From: Williamsia sp. 1135
GTDB lineage: Bacteria; Actinomycetota; Actinomycetes; Mycobacteriales; Mycobacteriaceae
Length of the DNA stretch: 64,000 bases
Assembly (NCBI RefSeq): GCF_002095395.1
Contig: NZ_MJEI01000097.1
Span: forward strand, 100,879 to 164,878
Direction: 5' to 3'
Of this stretch, positions 17,001-28,351 are shown piece after piece (within the stretch, counting starts at the first letter, position 1; each line of letters starts with the position of its first letter). Under the pieces are notes generated by a model. The model was not told the DNA's origin. It ran no database searches and saw only the letters and a program-made list of their open reading frames with translations. The translations under genes and the position numbers were made by a program.

Positions 17001-18024
17001 CGTTCAGGTCGGACGTCGCGAAACGGCCACCATCGAGCTGGACCATCGGGCGCAGCTCCGGCGGGATCACCGGCACGGCGTCGAGAACCATGCCCAGCGG
17101 GGAGTTGCCCGACTGGTGGAACGCTGCCACGACCTTCAGACGCTTGAGCGCACGGAGCTTCTTCTGCCCCTTGCCGTTGCGAATGGTGTCGCGCAGGATC
17201 TCGGCCTCGGCCGCGATGTCGAAGTCCTCGAGCAGACGCTTGATGGCCTCGGCACCCATCGCTCCGGTGAAGTACTCGCCGTAACGATCCTGGATCTCGC
17301 GGTACAGCTTCTCGTCGATGATCATCTGCTTGGGAGCAAGTTTCACGAACTTGTCCCAGATCTCTTCGAGATCGTCGAGGGCGCGCTGCGCGGTGTCGCG
17401 GATACGGCGCATCTCGCGCTCGCCGGCATCCTTGACCTTGCGGCGGGCATCGGCCTTGGCGCCTTCGCGCTCCAGCTCTGCCAGGTCCTCTTCGAGCTTC
17501 TTGGCACGCTCTTCGAGGTCGGCGTCCCGGGTGTCTGCGACACCCTTCTTCTCGACCTCCATCTCGGCCTCGAGGGTCGACTTCTCGTTGTGACGCAGTT
17601 CGTCGTCGACAGCGGTGATCACGTAGGCGGCGAAGTAGATGATCTTCTCGAGATCCTTCGGCGCCAGGTCGAGCAGGTAACCCAACCGGCTCGGCACACC
17701 CTTGAAGTACCAGATGTGGGTGACCGGAGCGGCCAGCTCGATGTGGCCCATCCGCTCACGACGCACCTTGGCGCGAGTGACCTCGACGCCGCAGCGCTCG
17801 CAGATGATGCCCTTGAAGCGGACGCGCTTGTACTTACCGCAGTAGCACTCCCAGTCCCGGGTGGGACCGAAGATCTTCTCGCAGAACAAGCCGTCCTTCT
17901 CTGGCTTGAGCGTGCGGTAGTTGATCGTCTCCGGCTTCTTCACCTCGCCGAAGCTCCAGTTATGGATGTCGTCGGCGGTGGCCAGGCCAATCTTCAGTTC
18001 ATCGAAAAAGTTGACGTCGAGCAC
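14068..18024 (-). CDS. rpoC: DNA-directed RNA polymerase subunit beta'
   Basis: A 1318-residue beta' subunit of the actinobacterial form. GTG start at 18024 after AAAGGTAAATA. N-terminal zinc site CYCGKYKR...CERCG; catalytic Mg-binding loop NADFDGD at residues 533-539; the long coiled-coil insertion (about 145-200) is rich in Glu/Lys; trigger-loop region and the second zinc cysteines ([13 protein letters not shown]) are intact. It forms the polymerase active centre with RpoB, from which it is separated by 42 nt. A strong terminator follows. Nothing unusual was seen. Confidence 0.99.
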   Translation of the reverse strand: MLDVNFFDELKIGLATADDIHNWSFGEVKKPETINYRTLKPEKDGLFCEKIFGPTRDWECYCGKYKRVRFKGIICERCGVEVTRAKVRRERMGHIELAAPVTHIWYFKGVPSRLGYLLDLAPKDLEKIIYFAAYVITAVDDELRHNEKSTLEAEMEVEKKGVADTRDADLEERAKKLEEDLAELEREGAKADARRKVKDAGEREMRRIRDTAQRALDDLEEIWDKFVKLAPKQMIIDEKLYREIQDRYGEYFTGAMGAEAIKRLLEDFDIAAEAEILRDTIRNGKGQKKLRALKRLKVVAAFHQSGNSPLGMVLDAVPVIPPELRPMVQLDGGRFATSDLNDLYRRVINRNNRLKRLIDLGAPEIIVNNEKRMLQESVDALFDNGRRGRPVTGPGNRPLKSLSDLLKGKQGRFRQNLLGKRVDYSGRSVIVVGPQLKLHQCGLPKLMALELFKPFVMKRLVDLNQAQNIKSAKRMVERQRPAVWDVLEEVIAEHPVLLNRAPTLHRLGIQAFEPQLVEGKAIQLHPLVCEAFNADFDGDQMAVHLPLSAEAQAEARILMLSSNNILSPASGRPLAMPRLDMVTGLFHLTTLKNDAIGAYTASSNDDVERGVYSTPSEAQMAVDRGLLSVQAPIKVRLTHQRPTREIERAQYPEGWKFGTPWTIETTLGRVLFNELLPNDYPFVNEQMPKKRQATIINDMAERYPMIVVAQTVDKLKDAGFYWATRSGVTIAMSDVLVSPDKAAILDKYEERADGLERKFQRGALTGAERRDALVEIWKQATEEVGADMERHYPDDNPIPMIVQSGAAGNMTQIRSLAGMKGLVTNPKGEFIPRPIKSSFREGLTVAEYFINTHGARKGLADTALRTADSGYLTRRLVDVSQDVIVRETDCGTERGINTIIAEKQSDGSLIRDAHVETSTYARTLATDAVDANGKVIIERGFDLGDPAIEALLEAGISQVKVRSVLTCSTGTGVCATCYGRSMATGKLVDIGEAVGIVAAQSIGEPGTQLTMRTFHQGGVGDDITGGLPRVQELFEARVPKGKAPIAEVSGRIRLEDDDRFYKMTITPDDGSEEVVYDKISKRQRLRVFKHDDGSERLLADGDHIEVGQQLMEGAADPHEVLRIMGPRQVQVHLVGEVQEVYRSQGVSIHDKHIETIVRQMLRRVTIIDSGATEFLPGSLTERAEFEAANRRVVSEGGEPAAGRPVLMGITKASLATESWLSAASFQETTRVLTDAAINSRSDKLVGLKENVIIGKLIPAGTGINRYRNIQVQPTEEARAAAYAVPSYDDTYYSPDGTFGAPSGAAVPLDDYGFSSDYR

Positions 18025-18066
18025 TATTTACCTTTCAGTAGCTCAGTCAGGAAAAGCGGAGAGTGA

Positions 18067-21000
18067 TCAGTTGGCCAGGTCATCGACGGTGGCTGACTCG
18101 TTGCGCGACAGATTGATACCCAGGTTGGCCGCAGCCCGCTCCAGGTCCTCGTCGTCGCCATCACGCATCTCGATGGCGGCACCATCGGAGCTGAGCACCT
18201 CGACGTTCAGGCACAGCGACTGAAGTTCCTTCAGCAGCACCTTGAACGACTCGGGGATACCCGGTTCCGGGATGTTCTCGCCCTTGACGATGGCCTCGTA
18301 CACCTTCACGCGACCGACGACGTCGTCCGACTTGATGGTGAGAAGCTCCTGCAGCGTGTACGCCGCCCCGTAGGCCTGCATGGCCCAGCACTCCATCTCG
18401 CCGAAACGCTGTCCACCGAACTGCGCCTTACCACCCAGCGGCTGCTGCGTGATCATCGAGTACGGCCCGGTCGAACGAGCGTGGATCTTGTCGTCGACCA
18501 AGTGGTGCAGCTTGATGATGTACATGTAGCCGACCGAGACCGGGTACGGGAACGGCTCGCCACTGCGACCGTCGAACAAGGTCGCCTTGCCGTCGGCGTT
18601 GACCATCACTTCACCGTCACGGTTGGGAAGCGTCGAGGCCAGCAGGCCCGTCAATTCCGCATCCGTGGCGCCGTCGAACACCGGTGTCGCGGTGTTGGTG
18701 TTGGGCTCCACCGAGAGCATGTCCTCGGGCAGCTTCGACGCCCATTCAGGCGTCCCTTCCGCGACGTTGATGTTCCAGCCGGTCTTGGCGATCCACCCGA
18801 GGTGGGTCTCCAGGATCTGGCCGATGTTCATACGACGCGGCACACCGTGGGTGTTCAGGATGATGTCGACAGGGGTGCCGTCGGGCAGGAAGGGCATGTC
18901 CTCGGCGGGGAGGATCTTGCCGATGACGCCCTTGTTGCCGTGGCGGCCTGCGAGCTTGTCGCCGTCCTGGATCTTGCGCTTCTGGGCCACGTACACCCGG
19001 ACCAGCTCGTTGACACCGGGAGGCAGATCGTCGTCGTCATCGCGCGAGAACACGCGGATGCCGATGACCTTGCCGGTCTCACCGTGCGGAACCTTCAGCG
19101 AGGTGTCGCGAACTTCTCGCGCCTTCTCACCGAAGATGGCGCGCAGCAGGCGCTCTTCCGGGGTCAGCTCGGTCTCGCCCTTCGGCGTGACCTTTCCGAC
19201 CAGGATGTCGCCATCACGAACCTCGGCACCGATGCGGATGATGCCGCGCTCGTCGAGATCGGCGAGCACCTCATCGGAGACGTTCGGGATGTCCCGGGTG
19301 ATCTCCTCGGCACCGAGCTTGGTGTCGCGGGCGTCGATTTCGTGCTCTTCGATGTGAATCGAGGTGAGCACGTCCTCTTCGACCAGACGCTGGCTCAGGA
19401 TGATCGCGTCCTCGTAGTTGTGGCCTTCCCACGGCATGATCGCCACGAGCAGGTTCTTTCCGAGGGCCATCTCACCCTGATCGGTGCAGGGTCCGTCGGC
19501 CAGGACCTGGCCGGTTTCCACGCGCTGACCCTCGTCCACGATCGGACGCTGGTTGGCACACGTGCCCTGGTTCGAGCGGGCGAACTTGCGCATCCGGAAC
19601 GTGTCCCGGGTGCCGTCGTCTGCCATCACGGTGATGTAGTCGGCCGAGACCTCTTCGACCACGCCGGACTTCGCCGAGATGATCACATCGCCGGCGTCGA
19701 CAGCTGCGCGCAGCTCCATGCCGGTACCGACCAGCGGGGACTCGCTGCGAACCAGCGGCACCGCCTGACGCTGCATGTTCGCGCCCATCAGGGCACGGTT
19801 GGCATCGTCGTGCTCGAGGAACGGGATCATGGCCGTGGCGACCGACACCATCTGGCGCGGGCTGACATCCATGAACTCGACGTCGGTGATCGGGACGTAC
19901 TCGATCTCCGAGCCCTTCTTGCGGACCATCACGCGATCGTCGGTGAACCGGTTGTCGGCTCCGATCGGCGAGTTGGCCTGCGCGACGAGGTAGCGATCTT
20001 CCTCGTCTGCGGTCAGGTAATGGATGTCGTCGGTGACGGCACCGTCGACCACCTTGCGGTAAGGGGTCTCGATGAAGCCGAACGGGTTGACCCGCGCGTA
20101 GACCGACAGCGAACCGATCAGGCCGATGTTCGGGCCTTCCGGGGTCTCGATCGGACACATGCGGCCGTAGTGCGACGGGTGGACGTCACGGACTTCGAGG
20201 CCGGCACGCTCACGGGACAGACCACCGGGGCCCAGCGCCGACAGGCGGCGCTTGTGGGTCAGACCCGACAGCGGGTTGTTCTGGTCCATGAACTGCGACA
20301 GCTGCGAGGTTCCGAAGAACTCCTTGATCGCGGCGACCACGGGACGGATGTTGATCAGGGTCTGCGGCGTGATGGCCTCGACATCCTGGGTCGTCATACG
20401 TTCGCGAACGACGCGCTCCATGCGGGACAGGCCCACGCGGATCTGGTTCTGGATGAGCTCGCCGACGGTACGCAGGCGGCGGTTGCCGAAGTGGTCGATG
20501 TCGTCGACCTCGACCGGGACCTCGACGCCACCGGGCACGGTCATCGTGCTGGTGATGTTGGGATCGGCCTCGTGCAGACGCACCAGGTATTCGACCGTCG
20601 CGACGATGTCCTCTTCGGTCAGCACCGGGGCGCCGGCCATCGGGTTCTCGACGAGGCCGAGCTTCTTGTTGACCTTGTAGCGGCCCACCTTGGCCAGGTC
20701 GTAACGCTTCTCCTTGAAGAACAGGTTCTCCAGCAGGGTCTGCGCGGACTCCTTCGTGGGGGGCTCGCCCGGACGCAGCTTGCGGTAGACCTCGAGCAGC
20801 GCCTCATCGGTGCCGGCGGTGTTGTCCTTCTCCAGCGTCGACATCATGATCTCGGAGAAACCGAAGCGCTCTTCGATCTGCTCCTTGGTCCAGCCGAGGG
20901 CCTTGAGGAGCACGGTCACCGACTGGCGACGCTTGCGGTCGATGCGGACACCGACGGTGTCGCGCTTGTCGACGTCGAACTCGAGCCACGCACCACGGCC

Positions 21001-21573
21001 CGGGATGACCTTGACGCTGTGCAGCGTCTTCTCGGTCGTCTTGTCGATGTTGGCGTCGAAGTACACACCGGGGCTACGCACCAGCTGGCTCACCACGACA
21101 CGCTCGGTGCCGTTGATGACGAAGCTGCCCTTGTCGGTCATGATCGGGAAGTCGCCCATGAAGACGGTCTGCGACTTGATCTCGCCGGTGTTGTTGTTGA
21201 TGAACTCCGCGGTGACGAACAGCGGAGCCGCGTACGTCATGTCCTTGTCTTTGCACTCTTCGACAGAGGCCTTGACCTCGTCGAACCGAGGGTCGGAGAA
21301 GGACAGCGACATGGACCCGGAGAAGTCTTCGATCGGAGACAGTTCGGTGAGGATGTCCTCCAGACCGCCGGTAGGGTTTGCATCGCCGCGAGATGCAGCG
21401 CGCTCACGCCATTCCGCGGACCCGACCAGCCATTCGAAGGACTCGAGCTGCACATCAAGCAGTCCGGGTACTTCAAGGGGCTCGCTGAGCTTTGCGAACG
21501 AGGCGCGCCGAGGCGCACCTGGAATGGTTGAGGTGGACTGGCGGGAGACTGCCAAGATATGTCCTTCCAACAC
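18067..21573 (-). CDS. rpoB: DNA-directed RNA polymerase subunit beta
   Basis: A 1168-residue beta subunit from the GTG at 21573. A TTG six codons downstream (21555) has a better-placed GGAAGG and may be the real start, as in M. tuberculosis. The rifampicin pocket reads [13 protein letters not shown] then [13 protein letters not shown] (about residues 419-450) and carries the wild-type D430, H440 and S445, so no common resistance change is present. It is co-transcribed with rpoC. The promoter should lie in the 258-nt gap upstream, downstream of the Mce-associated gene. Confidence 0.99.
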   Translation of the reverse strand: MLEGHILAVSRQSTSTIPGAPRRASFAKLSEPLEVPGLLDVQLESFEWLVGSAEWRERAASRGDANPTGGLEDILTELSPIEDFSGSMSLSFSDPRFDEVKASVEECKDKDMTYAAPLFVTAEFINNNTGEIKSQTVFMGDFPIMTDKGSFVINGTERVVVSQLVRSPGVYFDANIDKTTEKTLHSVKVIPGRGAWLEFDVDKRDTVGVRIDRKRRQSVTVLLKALGWTKEQIEERFGFSEIMMSTLEKDNTAGTDEALLEVYRKLRPGEPPTKESAQTLLENLFFKEKRYDLAKVGRYKVNKKLGLVENPMAGAPVLTEEDIVATVEYLVRLHEADPNITSTMTVPGGVEVPVEVDDIDHFGNRRLRTVGELIQNQIRVGLSRMERVVRERMTTQDVEAITPQTLINIRPVVAAIKEFFGTSQLSQFMDQNNPLSGLTHKRRLSALGPGGLSRERAGLEVRDVHPSHYGRMCPIETPEGPNIGLIGSLSVYARVNPFGFIETPYRKVVDGAVTDDIHYLTADEEDRYLVAQANSPIGADNRFTDDRVMVRKKGSEIEYVPITDVEFMDVSPRQMVSVATAMIPFLEHDDANRALMGANMQRQAVPLVRSESPLVGTGMELRAAVDAGDVIISAKSGVVEEVSADYITVMADDGTRDTFRMRKFARSNQGTCANQRPIVDEGQRVETGQVLADGPCTDQGEMALGKNLLVAIMPWEGHNYEDAIILSQRLVEEDVLTSIHIEEHEIDARDTKLGAEEITRDIPNVSDEVLADLDERGIIRIGAEVRDGDILVGKVTPKGETELTPEERLLRAIFGEKAREVRDTSLKVPHGETGKVIGIRVFSRDDDDDLPPGVNELVRVYVAQKRKIQDGDKLAGRHGNKGVIGKILPAEDMPFLPDGTPVDIILNTHGVPRRMNIGQILETHLGWIAKTGWNINVAEGTPEWASKLPEDMLSVEPNTNTATPVFDGATDAELTGLLASTLPNRDGEVMVNADGKATLFDGRSGEPFPYPVSVGYMYIIKLHHLVDDKIHARSTGPYSMITQQPLGGKAQFGGQRFGEMECWAMQAYGAAYTLQELLTIKSDDVVGRVKVYEAIVKGENIPEPGIPESFKVLLKELQSLCLNVEVLSSDGAAIEMRDGDDEDLERAAANLGINLSRNESATVDDLAN

Positions 21574-21831
21574 GAATTACTCGTAGTGCCTAGGTGGTGT
21601 TTCGCTGCTGTACGACCTGGTCAACGGCGATCACCCGAGGCACCACGTTTGTGTGGTCGGAAGGTGAAATCGTGAGGTGGACAGGAGGCAGCCAGCGCAA
21701 CGTCCAACTGTACCAGAAAAAGGGCGCACATAAACAACCCCTTTTGGTTACTGCGAACAGACTGCAACCAAGATGGCCCTGCGTCAAGAGGAACGCGCGG
21801 ATCGGAGGGGAAAAATTCTCCGACGCTGAGG
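21574..21831 (-). promoter_or_regulatory. rpoB: rpoBC leader/promoter region
   Basis: A 258-nt gene-free stretch before rpoB. On the minus strand it contains a TTGACG hexamer and, further on, a TACAGT hexamer (complement of 21707-21712) that fits a sigma-A -10 box. The CTAGGCACTACGAG segment lies close to the start codon. A promoter here would separate rpoBC expression from the mce operon upstream. Exact start sites cannot be fixed from sequence. Confidence 0.45.
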
Positions 21832-22734
21832 TTAAAAATCAGAGATGCGGCTGATGAGCCACTGCCCGTCGACCTTCTGCAGTCCGACGTCCACGCGCGC
21901 GAGATTGGGAGTGCCCAGAACTGCGACGCCCTGCTGGGTGTTGCTCAGCACGAAGGTCCCGATCACGTTGGCGCGCGTGTCGTCCATGTTGCTGATCCCG
22001 ATGAGGTCGACCTTGCACTCGGCGCCCTGGCCGGTCTGGGTGGCCAGATCCCGGTTGGCCTGCAGGTACTCGTTGAACTCGTTGATGTATTCACCCGTCA
22101 GCGCTGCCTTTGCCCGCGCAGCCCAGTCGTCGAACTTCACCGGGTCGACGCCCAGGACGGTGCACATCCGCTCGCCGGCCTGCGCCTTGAGCTCGCTGGT
22201 CGCGGCGGCATCGAGAAAGGCATCGTTCGATTCGGTCTTCGCACCCGGCTTGAGCGCGAGCACGACGGCCAGGACCGCGAACACCACGGCCACGGTTGCC
22301 ACCGCGGCGACCTTGCGCCAGGTCAGGAACCCACTGCGGGTCTTCGTCGCAGCTGCGCCCTTCGCTGCCGGACGCCCTCCCGGGCCGGCGACACCCTCAT
22401 CGGCCCGGCCGGGCTTCTTCAGGGATGCACTCTTGGCCTTCGGCCGACTTTTGCGGTCGCCCTTGTCGAGCGACACGGTGTCGTCGCCGACAGCAGTCGA
22501 CGGCTCCGCGACATCGGCCGCTTTCGCTTCTCCGTCGCCGGCGGTCACGTCGTCGGGTGCCTCGGCGGCAGCCTGGCCGGTCTCGACGGCTGCGGGCTCG
22601 ACGGCTGTGGTCTCGGCGGCCTCGTCCTCGGCGTCGCCGCGCACCTTGCCCTTGGCCGGGCCACTACCTGCGACACGGATCTTGCCGCGCGGCCCGGCCG
22701 GTCGACCGGGCCTGCGGGGTGGTTGGTTGGTCAT
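21832..22734 (-). CDS. Mce-associated membrane protein (second)
   Basis: A 300-residue protein. A disordered cytoplasmic N-terminus of about 150 residues, rich in Pro, Gly, Ala, Lys and Glu, is followed by one membrane segment (KVAAVATVAVVFAVLAVVLA). The outer domain of about 130 residues has the Mas/Mam-type pattern (DDTRANVIGTF, VDVGLQKVDGQWLISRI). Such proteins follow mceF in most mce operons and are thought to stabilise the transporter. Its start shares one base with the stop of the preceding Mas gene (TGATG), so the pair is coupled. The long low-complexity N-terminus is unusual in length. Confidence 0.82.
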   Translation of the reverse strand: MTNQPPRRPGRPAGPRGKIRVAGSGPAKGKVRGDAEDEAAETTAVEPAAVETGQAAAEAPDDVTAGDGEAKAADVAEPSTAVGDDTVSLDKGDRKSRPKAKSASLKKPGRADEGVAGPGGRPAAKGAAATKTRSGFLTWRKVAAVATVAVVFAVLAVVLALKPGAKTESNDAFLDAAATSELKAQAGERMCTVLGVDPVKFDDWAARAKAALTGEYINEFNEYLQANRDLATQTGQGAECKVDLIGISNMDDTRANVIGTFVLSNTQQGVAVLGTPNLARVDVGLQKVDGQWLISRISDF

Positions 22735-23381
22735 CAGTTGCCTCCCGGCGCAGTGGTGGCGGGCGCGGGAACTGCAGAGGGGTCGGCGGGCGCGGGTGCG
22801 CCGGCCGGGTCCTGCAGTGCAAACGCATCGAGAGGCTGGATGTCAGAGGCCTTCCACGCGCCGTCCACCTTGCGAACTCCTACCGAGAAACCCGACTGCA
22901 GGGTCACCGGATCCTGATTCGCCACCGAGCGCACCGACTCGACGTAGACGATCACCTTCGCCGTCTCGTCTTCTTTGTTGAACTCCACGACCCCACTGCG
23001 CACGATCGACGAAGTCAGCTTGGCCGACGCCCCGCCGTTTGCCTCACCTTCGGCGACCAGCTGCTGGAACGTCTCCGGGGTCACCTGATTCGCCGCTTCG
23101 TCGACGAGCGAGGAGTTGAGCTGTTCTCGGTACGCGGTCATGTTCGCGGGATCGATGTTGGTGACGTTCAGCATCACCTGCTCGGCACCGTCCTGGGCGT
23201 CGTCGCGGGCCTGCTGCGTGGCCTGGACGTTGAACTTGGCGTCGTACCACTGGTATCCGAAGACGCCGGTGCACACCACTGCGGCTACGAGTCCGACCAC
23301 CGCCAGGGCAGCCGAGATCCGTAGCCACAGCCGTTGCGAACCGAGACGTCGCTGTCGGCCGGGTTTGGGTTTGTCAGTCAT
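22734..23381 (-). CDS. Mce-associated membrane protein (first)
   Basis: A 215-residue protein from the ATG at 23381; an in-frame upstream extension is compositionally non-coding. It has a short basic N-terminus (TDKPKPGRQRRLG), one membrane helix (ISAALAVVGLVAAVVCTGVFG), then a periplasmic NTF2-like domain with VMLNVTNIDPANM and VGVRKVDGAWKASD, and a Pro/Ala-rich tail. It resembles the Mas/Mam proteins encoded after mceF, 64 nt upstream. It is probably an accessory subunit of the Mce transporter. Confidence 0.85.
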   Translation of the reverse strand: MTDKPKPGRQRRLGSQRLWLRISAALAVVGLVAAVVCTGVFGYQWYDAKFNVQATQQARDDAQDGAEQVMLNVTNIDPANMTAYREQLNSSLVDEAANQVTPETFQQLVAEGEANGGASAKLTSSIVRSGVVEFNKEDETAKVIVYVESVRSVANQDPVTLQSGFSVGVRKVDGAWKASDIQPLDAFALQDPAGAPAPADPSAVPAPATTAPGGN

Positions 23382-23445
23382 CGCCCGCCCAAGGTACACA
23401 CGCCGACTGAGAACTCGTACCCCGCCGCCTGTGCCGCCGCCGAGA

Positions 23446-24687
23446 TCACTTGTCGCGCACGCCCAGAAGGAACGCGATCTGTTCCGCAATGGGGTTGAGG
23501 TTGAGGGTGTCCGGCATCTTCTTCGGATTGTCGTCCCACGGCTGCGGGATGTTCGGATTCGAGTAGACAGAACGGGCAGCACCGCGGACGTCGGTCGGAT
23601 TCCCCTGCGCAACAGTACATTTCGCATCGGTGTTGAACGGGAAGTCGTCGTAGTTGATGTCGAAGTCGGGGTTCTTCCGCTTCTCCTCCGCGATGATCTC
23701 CTCGGTGCCCTCGTAACCGAGCGTGCACGCGGGAGGGTTGTTCACCTCGAGCACGATGCCGAAGTGAATGGTGCCGTCGCCCGGTGCCGGACTATAGCTA
23801 CCGCTGGAGAGCGCCGACAGCAACGCCAGGGACGGACTCACCGCGAAGAACGTGGGCGAGATCGTCCGGACGTCTTCGGCGAGGTTACGGACGACAGTGG
23901 TGATGTCGCCGCCGCTGTCCTGCAGCAGCCGGGAGATCTGTGTGGCGCTGGTCGTACCGGTCGTGAGCAGTCTCCGGATGGCCGGATCAGAGGCCTGCAG
24001 GGTCTGGGTGATCAACTTCAGATTGCTCGACCACGCCAGGATTTCATCTGACTGTTCGGCCTGCGTCCCCAGCACCACATCGCTGTTCTGGATCAGCGAG
24101 ATGGTCTCGGGCAGATTGTCCACCCCGGCCTGGGACAGGTTGGTCAGCGAGTCGATCAGCGATCGCAGATTGTCCGCGTTGCCGTTGAACGCATTGCCCA
24201 ACTCCGTCACCACCGTGGTCAGGTCCTCCACCGGGATCGAGTCGGTGAAGTCGACCGCCGACTTGAGGACCCCGTCGAGCGCCGGCGGGATGTCGGTGTC
24301 GGTTATGACCGAATTGTTCTTGAGGTACGGCCCCTCGTTGCTCGTCGGCCGCAGATCGACATATTGCTCACCGATCGCCGACCGGTTCGCGACGACAGCC
24401 ATCGCCGAGTCGGGGATCTTCGGACCGTCGGAATCGAGGACCAGAGCCACTTCGACACCGTCCGGCAGGAGCGTGAGCGCACCGACGCGCCCGACCGGCA
24501 CACCCTGGTAGGTGACCTCACCGTTGGTGAAGATTCCGCCGGAATCGGTGAACTCGGCCTTCACCGTGTACGAGCCGATACCGACGAGACGGTCGAGTTT
24601 GGCGTACGTGGCACCGACGTAGACGATGGCGACCACACCGACGATCACGAAGATTACGAGCTGCCACTTGACCAGTTTCGAGATCAC
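23446..24687 (-). CDS. mceF: MCE-family protein F
   Basis: A 413-residue Mce protein with an N-terminal membrane anchor (LVIFVIVGVVAIVYVGATYA). The MCE/MlaD domain spans about residues 35-115 (YTVKAEFTDSGGIFTNGEV, VPVGRVGAL). A long helical region and a Cys-containing C-terminal part follow. As the sixth mce gene it occupies the mceF position. The six Mce proteins are thought to form a hetero-hexameric tube crossing the cell wall toward the YrbE permease. It overlaps mceE by 4 nt. Confidence 0.95.
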   Translation of the reverse strand: MISKLVKWQLVIFVIVGVVAIVYVGATYAKLDRLVGIGSYTVKAEFTDSGGIFTNGEVTYQGVPVGRVGALTLLPDGVEVALVLDSDGPKIPDSAMAVVANRSAIGEQYVDLRPTSNEGPYLKNNSVITDTDIPPALDGVLKSAVDFTDSIPVEDLTTVVTELGNAFNGNADNLRSLIDSLTNLSQAGVDNLPETISLIQNSDVVLGTQAEQSDEILAWSSNLKLITQTLQASDPAIRRLLTTGTTSATQISRLLQDSGGDITTVVRNLAEDVRTISPTFFAVSPSLALLSALSSGSYSPAPGDGTIHFGIVLEVNNPPACTLGYEGTEEIIAEEKRKNPDFDINYDDFPFNTDAKCTVAQGNPTDVRGAARSVYSNPNIPQPWDDNPKKMPDTLNLNPIAEQIAFLLGVRDK

Positions 24688-26027
24688 GGGGCACCCCCAG
24701 GCTGCGTCGTCGTGGATTGAGTCCCCGTACCTTGCCCGACTGCTCCGGAGAGCAACGCGAGGGGGGCCTGCAAGAAGCTGTGCTCAGCGCGGTCCTCGGG
24801 CATCAGCGCGTACTGCCCACCCGACGGCGGAGTGTTCGGCCCCGGTCTCGCATTGGGCAACGGCAGCAGGGTGATCGTCGGCCATCCGAGCCGCGGGCCG
24901 TTGCCGTTGTAGTACGGATTCTGCGGATCGATGACCGGCAACGGGCCCGTCTTCGGCGGGCTGTACACCGGTTCACCTTGACCGACACCGAGCGCCTCGA
25001 GCTGGTTGAGCAACCGCAGGTCGAGATTGGCGAACAGGTTGGTCGAGTCACCCTTCACGCCCGGCAGCAGAGCGTCCGGGAACGGGTAGGTGAACAGCAG
25101 CGGCGAAGCGGTGATCAGATCCGGCGCTGCGCCGGCGAGTGCCTGCAGAGTGGGACGCAACGCCTTGAGATCGGTGATGATCTCTTCACGGGCTGTTCCG
25201 AGCACCTGTACGCCCACCTCGCCGAGCCGGTCGAGCTGCTGCAGCATGGTCACGAACTGCGGCCGCTGCTCTTCGAGAACGGCGATGCCTCGCGGCAACT
25301 CGTCGAGAACCCGGTTGATCTGGTCGGTCTGACTGCGCGCACGGTTCGACAGCTTGTCGAGGCCGTCGAGTGCGGTGACGATGTTCTCTTTTTGCTCGTC
25401 GAGACCGCTGATCAGCCGAGCAGTCTCATTGAGCAGCCCCTTGACCTCGCTCTCGCGGCCTTCCAGGGCATCGTTCAGCTCGTCCACGATCGGCTTGAGC
25501 TGGTTGAGGCCGCCACCATTGAGCAGCAGCGACAGCGCACCGAGAACCTGCTCGACGTCGGTCGCGGTGCGGGTCCGGCAGTCGGGCGCCCCCACCGCGG
25601 GACAGCCGATGAACTGAGCAGGGTTCTGGCGCGGCAGGTCGGAATTCTCTTCCGGGTCTTCGAGCGCGACGTACTTCTCACCCAGCAGGTTGGTCTGCTG
25701 GACCTCCGCCATGGCCTTGTCGGACAGGTCGACACTGTTCTGCACCTCGATGGCGACCTCGGCCGTCCACTGGTCCGGCGCGACCTTGATCTCGGTCACG
25801 CGCCCGACCTGGATGCCGTTGAACTTCACCGTCGCCTGCGGAACCAGGTCCAGCACGTCGGTGAACTGCAGCTTGTAGGTCCGCGGGTTGTCGCCGACCG
25901 ACACCCCACCGGGCAGCGGAACCGACTGCAGACCTTGCGTTCCGCAACCGGCGATCGCGATGACCGCGGCACCGATCATGGCGGCGGCACCGGCCTTGCG
26001 GACCGTCGCGCGTCTGGGTGATCTCAT
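24684..26027 (-). CDS. mceE: MCE-family lipoprotein E (LprK-like)
   Basis: A 447-residue Mce protein, with a signal peptide and lipobox IAGC (lipidated Cys near residue 28) instead of an anchor helix. That is the hallmark of MceE/LprK. The MCE domain follows (YKLQFTDVLDLVP, GIQVGRVTEI), then long amphipathic helices and a Pro-rich tail. It overlaps mceF by 4 nt and mceD by 1 nt. Confidence 0.95.
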   Translation of the reverse strand: MRSPRRATVRKAGAAAMIGAAVIAIAGCGTQGLQSVPLPGGVSVGDNPRTYKLQFTDVLDLVPQATVKFNGIQVGRVTEIKVAPDQWTAEVAIEVQNSVDLSDKAMAEVQQTNLLGEKYVALEDPEENSDLPRQNPAQFIGCPAVGAPDCRTRTATDVEQVLGALSLLLNGGGLNQLKPIVDELNDALEGRESEVKGLLNETARLISGLDEQKENIVTALDGLDKLSNRARSQTDQINRVLDELPRGIAVLEEQRPQFVTMLQQLDRLGEVGVQVLGTAREEIITDLKALRPTLQALAGAAPDLITASPLLFTYPFPDALLPGVKGDSTNLFANLDLRLLNQLEALGVGQGEPVYSPPKTGPLPVIDPQNPYYNGNGPRLGWPTITLLPLPNARPGPNTPPSGGQYALMPEDRAEHSFLQAPLALLSGAVGQGTGTQSTTTQPGGAP

Positions 26028-27292
26028 CAGTTCTCACCCTCCAGTCCTGGATCGGGAGTGCCCGGCACCGTCCCCGGGACGGGGCCACTGCGCTGCTGGT
26101 TCTCGGTGCTGAAGATGCCGAACGGCAGGTTCAGGGTGGGCGTCTTGATGCCGTCCTGGATCTGGTCGGCAACGTTGGTGCACTGGTCGATGAGCGGTCG
26201 CAGCGTCTTGCTGAACTCGACGAACGCAGGATCCCCTGGCTTGAGCTGTCCAAGATCGAGCAGCCCACACTGAGCTCCGAGCAGGTCCTGCAGTTCCGGC
26301 AGCGTCAGGTGCAAATCGAGCGTTCCCGACTCCGCGTTGTACGCGTTCACCAGGTTCGACAGAGCCAACGGCAACGACGTCAGGATCTCTTTCTGGTATT
26401 CCTTCGTGTCCACCAGGGTCTGGGTGGTCGGGATCAGCTCGTTGACCCGCGCGCCCAGGGATTCTCGGTTGTCCTCGACGAATCCGGCGACGTCACCGAG
26501 TGCGATCGACAACTTGTCCAGCGCGGTCCCGAGTTGATCGCGTTCACCGGCGAGGAACGTCGTGAAATCAGCCATCTGTGTGTTGAAGCGGCGTACCTGT
26601 GCGTCGTTGCGCGCAAGCATTCCGACGAAGCTGTCGAGGTTCTTGATGGTGTCGACGAGATTTCCCCGAGATTCGTTCAGGGTGTTCGCGGCCTTCGACA
26701 GGCCGCTGATCGTCTCGTTGAGCGCCTCGCCATTGCCGGCCAGGTTCTCGGCACCAGTGGTCACCAGCTCGGAGACCGCCCCATTCTTGTTGGCACCCTC
26801 CGGCCCCAGCGAATCCGACAGCTTCTGCACCGAGGCGTAGAGCTCGTCGACCTCGACCGGAACCATCGTCTTGTCGAGCTGGAGTGTGAAGTCCTGCGGC
26901 GCCTTCGGCCCACGGACGTAGACCGGGGTCAGCTGCACGTACCTGTCTGCGACCACGGACGGCGTGACCTGTACCGCGCCCACGTCCTTCGGCAGTGAGA
27001 CGTCACCCTGAACGGTCATCTCGACCTTCACGCGCTCGCCTTCGGGGGTGACCTTGCCGACCGTGCCGACCGGCACGCCGAGGACCCGCACGTCGCTGCC
27101 GTCGTAGATACCGACGCTGCTCTGGAAGTAGGCCGTGATCTTCGTGGCGGTGACACGTTGGAACACCCACCACAGAGAACCGGCGACGAGCAGGGCGAGG
27201 ATCAGCCCGATCACCAGCAACACGATGTGCCGCGGCGTGAACCACCGTCCCGGTCCGCGGGTGTCCTGCATGTTGCTTGCCGACGTCATCAT
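26027..27292 (-). CDS. mceD: MCE-family protein D
   Basis: A 421-residue Mce protein. Membrane anchor [25 protein letters not shown] domain from about residue 50 ([27 protein letters not shown]), extended helical region, and a C-terminal Pro/Gly tail ([16 protein letters not shown]). Fourth mce gene. It is coupled to mceC (4 nt overlap) and mceE (1 nt overlap). Confidence 0.95.
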   Translation of the reverse strand: MMTSASNMQDTRGPGRWFTPRHIVLLVIGLILALLVAGSLWWVFQRVTATKITAYFQSSVGIYDGSDVRVLGVPVGTVGKVTPEGERVKVEMTVQGDVSLPKDVGAVQVTPSVVADRYVQLTPVYVRGPKAPQDFTLQLDKTMVPVEVDELYASVQKLSDSLGPEGANKNGAVSELVTTGAENLAGNGEALNETISGLSKAANTLNESRGNLVDTIKNLDSFVGMLARNDAQVRRFNTQMADFTTFLAGERDQLGTALDKLSIALGDVAGFVEDNRESLGARVNELIPTTQTLVDTKEYQKEILTSLPLALSNLVNAYNAESGTLDLHLTLPELQDLLGAQCGLLDLGQLKPGDPAFVEFSKTLRPLIDQCTNVADQIQDGIKTPTLNLPFGIFSTENQQRSGPVPGTVPGTPDPGLEGEN

Positions 27293-28323
27293 TGTCCGGC
27301 CACCGTTCCGCCACCGTTCGCCAGTTGCTCCTGCTGAACAGGGAGTCGAGTCGTGTTCTGCTGCGGCAGTGCCGGTGGGAGCAGGTTCGTCACCACCTGA
27401 TTGAACCAGCGGCCGCTACCCAGCACGTTGGCGTACAGGCGATAGAAGGGCGCCATGTACGTCAGCGACTGCCGCAGGTTCTCGTTCTGGTCGTTGAGGA
27501 TCTCGATCACCTGGCGCAGTGTCTCCAGCGTGGGACCGATCTGCTCCTGGTTGTCCTTGACGATTCCCGTCAGCGTGTCGGACAGCGTGATGGTGCTCGA
27601 GAGCAGTACCGAGATCGCCTGCTGCCGATTGTTCAATTCCCCGAGCAACTCCCCCGCACCGGAGATCAGTCGCTCGAACTCCTGGTTGCGGTCCGCGAGC
27701 AGCTTCGAGGTGTCCGCGGTGGCAGCGAGCAGCTCCTGCACCTTCTGGTCACGACTCGCGATGGTCTCCGAGAGGCGGGTGAGGCCGTCGAGTGACGACC
27801 GAAGATCCGCCGGGGTCCCGGAGAACGCGTCCGACAACGTTCGCATGCTGGTTGCCAGCTGATTGGTGTCGAGTTCCTCGACCTGATCGGCGGCATCGGA
27901 GAATGCCTCGATGACGTCGTACGGCGACGTGGTGCGCTGCAGCGGGATGACCTGCTTCGGATCGGCGAGTTCGTTACCCGCCGGATCGAGGGCGATGTAC
28001 TTCTGGCCCAGCACCGTCTTGATCTGGATCGAGGCCGACGTCTGGTTACCGATCCAGGCCTTGTCGACCTGCATGTCCACTCGTACGCGGTCGCCTTTCA
28101 GCTCGACCTTGCGAACGTTGCCGACCTTGACGCCCGCGACTCGGACCTCGGCCCCGGATTGCAGGCCGGCGGCCTCGGAGAAGTCCGCCTTGTAGATGAT
28201 GCCCGCGCCGATCAACGGCAGGGACTGCAGAAAGAACGCGGACGTCGACAACATCAGCAGGATCAAGATGCCGATGAATCCGATGGTGACAGGACTGCGT
28301 TTGATGGTTCGTCGATCGGTCAT
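27289..28323 (-). CDS. mceC: MCE-family protein C
   Basis: A 344-residue Mce protein, the shortest of the six. Anchor helix [23 protein letters not shown] domain ([30 protein letters not shown]) and a helical C-terminal half with repeated amphipathic segments. It starts 28 nt after mceB and overlaps mceD by 4 nt. Confidence 0.95.
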   Translation of the reverse strand: MTDRRTIKRSPVTIGFIGILILLMLSTSAFFLQSLPLIGAGIIYKADFSEAAGLQSGAEVRVAGVKVGNVRKVELKGDRVRVDMQVDKAWIGNQTSASIQIKTVLGQKYIALDPAGNELADPKQVIPLQRTTSPYDVIEAFSDAADQVEELDTNQLATSMRTLSDAFSGTPADLRSSLDGLTRLSETIASRDQKVQELLAATADTSKLLADRNQEFERLISGAGELLGELNNRQQAISVLLSSTITLSDTLTGIVKDNQEQIGPTLETLRQVIEILNDQNENLRQSLTYMAPFYRLYANVLGSGRWFNQVVTNLLPPALPQQNTTRLPVQQEQLANGGGTVAGQ

Positions 28324-28351
28324 GCGGTCACCCCCCTGGTCGTCGTGTTGG

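Noticed and set aside
14569..18066. A 1165-codon open frame antisense to rpoC
   Set aside because: It mirrors rpoC exactly, reflects GC-rich third positions, and its translation has no family features.
18481..21531. A 1016-codon open frame antisense to rpoB
   Set aside because: Same cause; the rpoB reading is fully supported by conserved motifs.
18067..21573. Rifampicin-resistance mutation in rpoB
   Set aside because: The pocket keeps D430, H440 and S445 in their wild-type context.
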